Shown here in pieces: positions 56,641 to 64,000 of a DNA stretch of 64,000 bases; positions within the stretch are counted from its first letter, which is position 1; each line of letters opens with the position of its first letter. The position numbers and the translations under genes are program-made. The notes below the pieces were generated by a model. It was not told the origin of the DNA. It worked only from the letters and a program-made list of their open reading frames with translations, and did no database searches. Origin of the DNA: Psococerastis gibbosa (Eukaryota > Arthropoda > Insecta > Psocodea > Psocidae). The DNA lies in the NCBI GenBank assembly GCA_963971405.1, contig OZ020489.1:8742001-8806000 (forward strand), in the 5' to 3' direction.

Positions 56641-57619
56641 AGGGGACTTTCGAACGTTTCGTCAACGTGTTGTGCTGACAATTGTCCTCGATTGCAAAAT
56701 AATGATTCACTCTGGACAGCTAGATCTAAAGGCAATACACGTGCGTACCAGTGTACCTATGGCCTGCTGACATCAATTTTGCGTCATTATTAGCCAATCA
56801 GAGCGCTAGTTACATGTCTTTTAGACTACTGATGGGTAGACTCACTGAAGTGATAAAAGACTTGTAACGGCGACTTAGAGAGCAAATCCGAGGTATCTCC
56901 AAACCAGAAGATTGAAAAGAAGCGAGAGAGAGCGGCTGCAAGATACTATTAGTGTACATTTATATTATAATATATAATATATTAAACATTTAGTATTAAA
57001 GAAAACCATTTTGAACAGCACTTTCTATTCTAAAATTAACTACATTTCAGTTTTAATCCCAGGTCAAGATTAAAAATAATCACCATAGCAGGAGCGCTGT
57101 CGTATTTCGAATTTATGTAAACTGTAAGGTAAGGGAAAAAGGTTACGTTTGTGTATAAACAAACAAACTCACCTACAACAGCGCCCACTTTCAGATAAAA
57201 ATAATAGTTTATGGCTAATTACTCAGTTCACCAACAAAACATGTCAATAACTCATACGATACAAACTTTTCTTTGAAACTATTGCACATCCATCAGTTTT
57301 GTCCAGGAAATAATTTACGAGTTAAGGCATTTATCATTATTAAGTTACGACAGTCTGTGTAAACAACACGGTCGCTGAATTCAATCTATCTACAGGTCAG
57401 CTAGCTAAGCAATGAACGGAGTAGTTAATTTTTTTTTTTAACTTTTGGTTAGAAGAAAGTATCGTATTTTATGGGGGTATTTCAAAGGATATATGCTATA
57501 TACATATACTCGTATAATGCCAAATTATAAATGGGCGTGTTTTGGAACGCTGAGTTAGAACCCTACATTCAAGAGAGGCGAGGATTTGTAGCACTTATAC
57601 AGGACTAAGGGCAAAAGAA
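56641..57619. other. No gene seen
   Basis: Anonymous AT-rich sequence. Confidence 0.5.
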
Positions 57620-57868
57620 AAAGTCTTAACCGAAATTGTAGAATTTCGAGAAAAAAAAGGGACGAGGTTCAAGCCCACGATCGACGTTATCCGGAGCGTC
57701 GTCTTAACCGCTGAAAGTCGGGAAGTCCAGCGGTTAAGACGACGCTCTGGCCGGATAGGCGTGGGTTCGAATTCCACCAAATCCAAATTTTCTAAATTCT
57801 ACTTAACCTAAGTTATATTAGTTTAATATGAGTTTAATGTCAGTATTATTTACCATACAATACTGCAA
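57620..57868. mobile_element. Head-to-head tRNA-derived SINE, second copy
   Basis: The left arm (inverted) and right arm both contain AGCGGTTAAGACGACGCTC and a B-box around GGGTTCGAATT (GGGCTTGAACC in the left arm). They are separated by TGAAAGTCGGGAAGTCC. Left boundary word AACCGAAATT and right tail TTTAATGTCAGTATTATTTAC match the element at 6009. Confidence 0.7.
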
Positions 57869-58017
57869 CATGGACGAATCCAACTCATTGTGAGGGGGGG
57901 GGGGATAGTTGAAGAAACATATGTAGTATTGATTTAATAAGAGCGTAATAAATTAACTTACAATAGATTTACTAAATATTTGGGCAGCTACCCCCCCCCC
58001 CCCAGAATCCGTTTATG
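57869..58017. mobile_element. hAT-type MITE, family G, copy 3
   Basis: Ends CATGGACGAATCC and, inverted, CATAAACGGATTC. Perfect 8-bp duplication TACTGCAA (57861-57868 and 58018-58025). 149 bp with a G-run and a C-run of 11 or more. Confidence 0.9.
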
Positions 58018-58253
58018 TACTGCAATATATAAGCTAGACAGTCTTTCTCATACATCAACCTACTTCAGGAACTGGGCAGGGATGTTCTAACAGTGGTGAT
58101 TCTGGTTCTTGATTAGAACTACCGAAAGTGGTAGAAATGTGGGCAAACTGTTTTAGACGGTCCTAATAGCAGTTTTGCCCTGCCAAATAGGACTAAATGG
58201 TTAAAACCAATGTACATGGCTGTACATCCCCAATAGCTAAAAATTAATTTAAA

Positions 58254-59095
58254 AAGAACCGGTCCGAGTTCACTCGAACATGCTTTCCAATTTATCAAAA
58301 TTATTCGATAGAGAAAATTAGTAATTTTACGGCAAATATTTTTCCTATGGTTAAATTTCCGATATCTCGGGGGGGGGGGGGGGGGTTGTCCACCTGACGT
58401 CACTGGAAGTGAGGTAAATTCTCGATAGGTCAAACAAACACATTAATTACCACACAGCAATAATGGCAGGGCATGCAATGCATTTGAGCGCGAATTTTCT
58501 ATCATTTTTTTCAAAAAATAATTTTTTGGGCAAAACCAAATATTTTTTTTGGGAAAGCAACCTATCCGGTTTCGTTACTCAATTTAACACCTAAAACATG
58601 CTTGAAGGTAGAAATCATCGATAGAAAGGTTTCGCATTTTTTAGTCATTTTTTCATTAAAATTTAGTTATTTTAATTTTTTTACCCCCAGAAGCAAACTA
58701 TCAAGGGGCAAGCGACCCCCCGCATTTTGTCAACATTAATAACGACTACAATCTACGAGAATTTAAAAGAAATCGTTGGAGCTGTTTTTGAGAAATAATT
58801 TTTTTAGACGTTTTTTTGGAGTTTTTTGAAAATAAAACCCCCCCAAATTGAGTTAGCCCAAAAAAAAAATGGTCCCGAGGTATGATTTTTGTGAACCTAC
58901 ATGCCAAATTTCACTCAAATCCACTGAGTAGTTTGCCCGGAAATCGACGAACAGACAGACAGACCGACAGACAGACATTTTGTAAAAACCACTTTTTTGG
59001 GTTCCTGGGACCTCAAATCCGTTGAAATCTCGGAATCGGAAATTTCGACCATCACAAAGCTTTCCTTATACTACGTATAAATTGGAAAGCAATAA
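58254..59095 (-). mobile_element. DR, full length, inverted
   Basis: Full DR copy read on the minus strand, with a (G)16-type run at 58371 and GACAGACAGAC repeats near 58950. Confidence 0.85.
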
Positions 59096-59436
59096 AATGA
59101 CATACTTAGGTGCTTCCAATTTTTTTTACTTTTCTCCTGTAACCTCGGACAAAGTTCAATATATGGAGAAAAAACATTAATACAGTATTAAAATCATCTG
59201 CTTATGCTACTAAGAGCAATCTTTTGGGCAGTAACACTGCAAAATATAATTTTAATTAATAAATAATTAAATACTAGTGTAATAAACCATTATAGAGTAC
59301 CCACTCCTGCCCAGGGAAAAAGAATGAGATCTCTGTGCAGTAGGTACTGTAGTATAAAAATAATGGCTAATAATTAGTCTACTTTGTAATGAAGTATTCT
59401 TATTTCATTTACTATTTTCCCTATTTTAATCATTTT

Positions 59437-60305
59437 TTGCTTTCCAATTTATACGTAGTATAAGGAAAGCTTTGTGATGGTCTAAATTTCCGATTCCGAG
59501 ATTTCAACGGATTTACACGTTTTGAGGTCCCAGGAACCCAAAAAAGTGGTTTTTACGAAATGTCTGTCTGTCGCTCTGTCTGTCTGTCTGTCTGTGCGTT
59601 GATTTCCGGGCAAACTACTCGGCCGATTTTGATGAAATTCGGCATGTAGGTTCACAAAAATCATACCTCGGGACCGTTCTTTTTATTTGGGGCTAACTCA
59701 ATTTGAGGGGGTTTTATTCTCTAAAAACTCCAAAAAACGTTTAAAAAAATTATTTCCTAAAAACGGCTCCAACTATTTCTTTTAAATTCACACATATTGC
59801 AGTTGTTATTAATGTTGATAAAAGGCGGGGAGTCACTTGCCCCTTGATAGTTTCCTTCTGGGGGTAAAAAAATAAAAATAACTAAATTTTAATGAAAAAT
59901 GACTTAAAAATAATTTTTCTGCGAAACCTTTCTATCCATGATTTCTACCTTCAGCCATGTTTTAGGTGTTAAATTGAGTAACGAGACCGGACAGGTTGCT
60001 TTCCCAGAAAAGTATTTGGTTTTGTACAAAATATTTTTTTTTTTTTAAAAATGATAGAAAATTCACGTTGAAATGCATTACGTGCCCTGCCGGTATTGCT
60101 GTGTGGTAATGTGTTGGTCTGACCTATCTAGAATTTACCTCACCTCCAGTGACGTCAGGTGGACAACTTCCCCCCCCCCCCCCCCCGAGATATCGGAAAT
60201 TTACCCATAGGAAAATTATTAACCATAAAATTACTCATTTTCCCTATATACTAATTTTGATAAATTGGAAAGCATGTTCGAGTATACTCGGACCGGTTCT
60301 TTAAA
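59437..60305 (+). mobile_element. DR, full length
   Basis: Opens TTGCTTTCCAATTTATACG and ends ACTCGGACCGGTTCTT, with (GTCT)n at 59576-59595. It faces the copy at 58254 across about 340 bp. Confidence 0.85.
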
Positions 60306-61184
60306 ATTTAAGTGGAAATTTGCTAAATATCTCTGGCAGACCTGATTCATTAAGACGTCTGCCATATTTTTTATATGAGTAATGGGAATATAGTCTGTCG
60401 CAATGTGTCTTCATTTCTTAGTTTTCTCTTATTCTTTTATAATTATAACAGCAATAATGAATGAATTGCATTTTTCTTCAAGTATACAAAAGAAATGAAG
60501 AACATTTTTCTCTTTCATTTCATTTGTGTGTTTGAAAAAAAATTCTATTATTACAATAGTAATTATAGTTGAAAGGGGCGCTCAAAGGATATCCTGTGCT
60601 GGGCCCCCGTTAAAAAAAGAACATGCTATTGTAAATAAATAAATAAATAAATTATTCAGTTAGATCCCTGCCTTGCCAGGTTGGTAAAGTATTCTAGGCT
60701 ATCGCTACGTTGCGTGACCACTGTATACCTATTAAAGACAGAAAAAATAAGCAAATAAAAAGAAAAATTAAACTACACCTAATATGCCATGGCACAATAT
60801 ACTATTTCAAGCATGAGCGGTAAAGTGAAAAAAACTTAGCGGGAAAATTCAAGGGAACATTTTTGGAGGCTCACGGGATTACGAATATGGGGAATACGTG
60901 GGCCCCTGAAGAGACTTCTATATTTCCCCATAATACAAAAGAAAACTGGGGGAAAATGTAAAATGTAAGAAGGAAAACATTGTACCGTACATTGTTGCTT
61001 AGTGAATTTATTGTGATGTTCCTATTAGCAAGGTATACTATATACAGTATATTATATACGATGTTTCAAGAATTGGAGATCATTTAAAAACTTCTCTGCT
61101 TCGTTTCATACTAAATTACGTACAGTCGGCTCAGCCCTTTTGTGAAATTCTCAGATTAGTCAATATATATACTGTATATATATA
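60306..61184. other. No gene seen
   Basis: 60560-60650 (CTGTGCTGGGCCCCCGTTAA and a TAAA-run) looks like a lone LINE 3' UTR. Otherwise anonymous. Confidence 0.45.
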
Positions 61185-61765
61185 TGAGACAAATTTATAA
61201 ATAATAAAAATAACTTATTTAACAAAAAAATAGGTAATAAAAAATAAGCTACAATAAATGGGCCTAACTTTGTTAGCAGAAGGGCGCCAATTTCGGCCAT
61301 GACTCCCATCCAAAAAATAGCTGGATCCACTACGGGAACGAATGATAAACGGATTACAGTGGAACTAAAACAGGGGCTACTGGAGCTTCAAGAGCAGCAT
61401 GAACTTAGGTGAACGTATAACTAGAGGAGCACAATGTGACAGAGGCGGATTCACGGAGGGTTCACGGGGTGATGACCGCTTTAAAGCACCCTGAAGGGCA
61501 AAATGAGACAAATTTAGAAAAAATAAAAATAACCTAATTAACAAAAAATAGGTAATAAAAAATATGCTACCGTTAACCGGTTTAACTTTGTTAGCAAAAG
61601 GACGCCAATTTCGGCCATGACTCCCATCAAAGAAATTTCTGGATCCACTACGGGAACGAATGATACCCGGATGTGGAGCTAAAACTGGGGCGGCAGTCCT
61701 GCTACAACAGCAGCCTGAACAGTTCAGGAGTTAGTTACTAAGGTGAACGTACAACTAGAGGGGCA
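61185..61765. repeat. 320-bp tandem duplication
   Basis: GAGACAAATTTA..AA begins units at 61185 and 61505. Both contain GCCAATTTCGGCCATGACTC and CTGGATCCACTACGGGAACG. Units differ moderately. Confidence 0.8.
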
Positions 61766-61814
61766 TGTGAATCCAATGTAGGGTTTCTCTCGTGCCTTCG
61801 TGGAAACGAAACAT

Positions 61815-61910
61815 AATGTGTAGAGTAGTAAAATTAATTTTATTATTATTATTATTATTATTATTTTAATTTTATTTTAATTTTACTACTCTACACATTG
61901 TGTCATGTGA
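61815..61910. repeat. Hairpin with (TTA)n loop
   Basis: AATGTGTAGAGTAGTAAAAT pairs perfectly with its inverse around a (TTA)n microsatellite; the stem is about 23 bp. Confidence 0.8.
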
Positions 61911-63000
61911 AACCTCAGGTTACAGAAAGGAGGCAAAACGGGTTACAACAAGGCAAGGCTGCAGCGGGGCTAAAAAACCTGACCGGTTTCGAAACACCGA
62001 ACGAAAACACAGTAACGAGATAAGTAGCTCTAATGATAATAATCTTTACAAATTTGAGAACGTCTGCTTGTAATAATGGTGAGAGGCTGAGAGTGCTTAT
62101 TTCGAGGCATTATTAGCTGCCAGAGTCAATTAATAATGTTGGGCGGACCGAATTTGAAAGCGGCTTTCAGCAGTGCTGTACAAATGCTTCGCTACAGCTC
62201 ATGCATCATTTACTACTACGTATCTTCTACTTTGCTTGGGAAATTGTTGGATTGAGAAACAGTGCATTTTTCTTCATTTCTTTCCATGAGGTGCAATTTT
62301 TTTAACTTATGGGAAAGTAGTAGTAAATTTGACAAAGTCCTAGGTGAGGGGTCCACAGGACACGAATATACTGTATATTTCTTCACTCAAATATCATTAC
62401 TTCAGAAAAAACACGAGAGAGTGCATTAAACCGATTTTATAGAATATTGTTAGTAAGTCAGTAGTACACAGCTTGCAGAAAGCTTGCAGTTTGTAGATCG
62501 GGAAATAAATTAATTTCGTGTCACAAATACACAATCACTCCTAGTTTTCAAAATAGTGTGAAAGTTATCACTGAACGTGGTTTCTGAGTAGTGGAAAAAA
62601 TCTGAGTTGTCATAGACTCATAAATCTAGTACATTACTAGTAGAATAAATCCGGTAAATAATTTATGCATGCTTTGGCGAGTGTGGCAATGCAATAGGAT
62701 TAAAAGGGTAATACATTTCAAATTAAAATTACATGTTGATGAGTTATCAGCAATTTGTTTTAATAATTCTTAACCAATGGCTTAATTTGTACCAGATAAT
62801 TCTTCATGTTGTGCAATTCACATATACAGTACAGCGGTGTTAGACCCAATTTATTTGATATTCATTAGACAATTAAATTAGATTTCTCACTCAAAATGTT
62901 TCATCAGAAACTCTGGGCTGGGGTTAGAGGCCAAGGGAGCCAAGTGCCAAAAACTTTTTTCGTTCAAACTGAAGATAAAGTTGGAGCTTTTTCATAAATT
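61911..63000. other. No gene seen
   Basis: Anonymous AT-rich sequence. Confidence 0.5.
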
Positions 63001-63260
63001 TGAATTAGATCCTCCATTTGAAACCCCGGGTGTAGTCAAGTCAGTAGAAAACTGTACTGGCAAGGCAACTAGACGGCGGATTGCTTAAATTGCTTGTCTT
63101 ATAGGAGATCCCCCATTTCAAATTCTAACCCCGGGTGTAGTCAAGTCATTAGAAAACTGTACTGGCAATACAACAACCAGACGGCGGAATGCCTAAATTA
63201 ATGGTCTCATGTGAGATCCACCCTTTGAAATTCAAACTCCGGGTGTAGTCAAGACAGACT
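63001..63260. repeat. Tandem repeat, about 100-bp unit, 2.5 copies
   Basis: GATCC(T/C)CC(A/T)TTT with CCGGGTGTAGTCAAG recurs from 63008, 63107 and 63215, with ACTGTACTGGCAA and AGACGGCGGA between. Confidence 0.75.
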
Positions 63261-63749
63261 CACATCTCTAGCACTGTACATGCTAACATGCAGTATTTAG
63301 TACGGTATGTGGTTGTATCATTTCATAATGAGCAACTCCTAAACGCTGTCATTTGTGTACTAATTCCATTTCAAACTTGTAAACAAAGCAACGTGGGGCC
63401 AGCTGCAATGTTTCTCCTCTCTGTTTAACTACTCCAACGTTTCAAAAAAGTTTCCAGCTTTATAACACGTTAATCACTCTCCAGTTCCCGCGTTTTAGCG
63501 CCTCGGGCTGCTCAATTTTTCAATCCAACTGAAGCAAGTTCCAGGAGTATTGTTTGAGTTTATGAACAGTGATTTTTGTTTGGTATTTACCCTAGGGTCA
63601 TTTTGTTGGGAAAGGGCAACCCTTTGCTTTAGTTTGGAGGTCTGTAACCCCCTGACCTGCCTTGTTTATTTCACAAATGGAGTCAGAGCTGAGTCAGCGC
63701 AGATTTAATTAAAACACGTAATGTATTGTTACGAGCAACGCAAACATAA
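63261..63749. other. No gene seen
   Basis: Anonymous sequence. Confidence 0.5.
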
Positions 63750-64000
63750 TAGCACTGCCGGCAATAGTCCAGTTGCTAGATAAAAGGACTGCGAAATTTC
63801 GAGGTTCAAAATCCAAAAGAAAGGCAACGTTTTCTACCGTACCTGAGGCCACCTAGCCATAATGCCGGGTAACTTTCCTTCAGCGGTAGGGGAAACACAG
63901 TTACCGGACATATGGCTGACCACAACATCCCAATTTCAGTAGTGGTCAAGATAGAGGAAGCTCTACCAGTCCTCAGACCTAGACGATATTGAGCTGACGT
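63750..64000 (+). mobile_element. SINE-2, tRNA-derived, may run off the window
   Basis: AGTCCAGTTGCTAGATAA, GAGGTTCAAAATCC, GCTGACCACAACATCCCAA and CTACCAGTCCTCAG follow the order of the copy at 10437. Confidence 0.6.

Overview
The window is nuclear DNA from a large, AT-rich, repeat-dense animal genome. There are no operons or bacterial signals. Instead it shows spliced coding exons, a Ty3/gypsy LTR retrotransposon, several 5'-truncated LINEs, tRNA-derived SINEs, many MITEs (short DNA transposons without their own transposase) and satellite DNA. The element mix suits an arthropod, perhaps an insect; this is inference and no species can be named.

Host gene content is very small. Two minus-strand exons (15802-16175 and 9098-9280) have matching splice phases and good donor sites. 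They look like the 5' coding part of one gene with a 6.5 kb intron. I do not recognise the protein. Its apparent start reads GTG, so its true first codon is unresolved.

The main element is a complete Ty3/gypsy retrotransposon at 22217-29931 on the minus strand. Its 827-bp LTRs are identical by eye, it has a 4-bp target duplication ATAG, and gag and pol are open and overlap in a -1 arrangement. It sits inside the 3' end of an older LINE, whose two halves (22103-22216 and 29932-30052) rejoin into one reading frame.

Layout. 0-9 kb: LINE tails, five hAT-type MITEs with visible 8-bp duplications (one more copy is truncated), a TTAA-flanked MITE nested in one of them, and a palindromic tRNA-SINE nested in another repeat. 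9-17 kb: the host exons, with the intron full of SINEs and repeats. 17-22 kb: a degenerate tandem array broken by a MITE, and an 840-bp DNA-element copy. 22-30 kb: the retrotransposon. 30-40 kb: minisatellite, MITEs, and a LINE broken by a MITE. 40.6-42.4 kb: a highly homogeneous 242-bp satellite. 45.6-46.2 kb: two SINEs whose 30-bp heads are tandemly repeated. 48.9-51.3 kb: an old tandem array cut by three different insertions. 57.6-60.3 kb: a second palindromic tRNA-SINE, a MITE, and a large inverted repeat with arms of about 840 bp. 60-64 kb: mostly anonymous, with small tandem duplications and a SINE.

Nothing here forms a clear new biochemical system. The most unusual objects are the multi-headed SINEs, the head-to-head tRNA-SINEs, a short module with a TGACGTCA core shared by two unrelated element families, and the fine nesting that allows relative dating of insertions.
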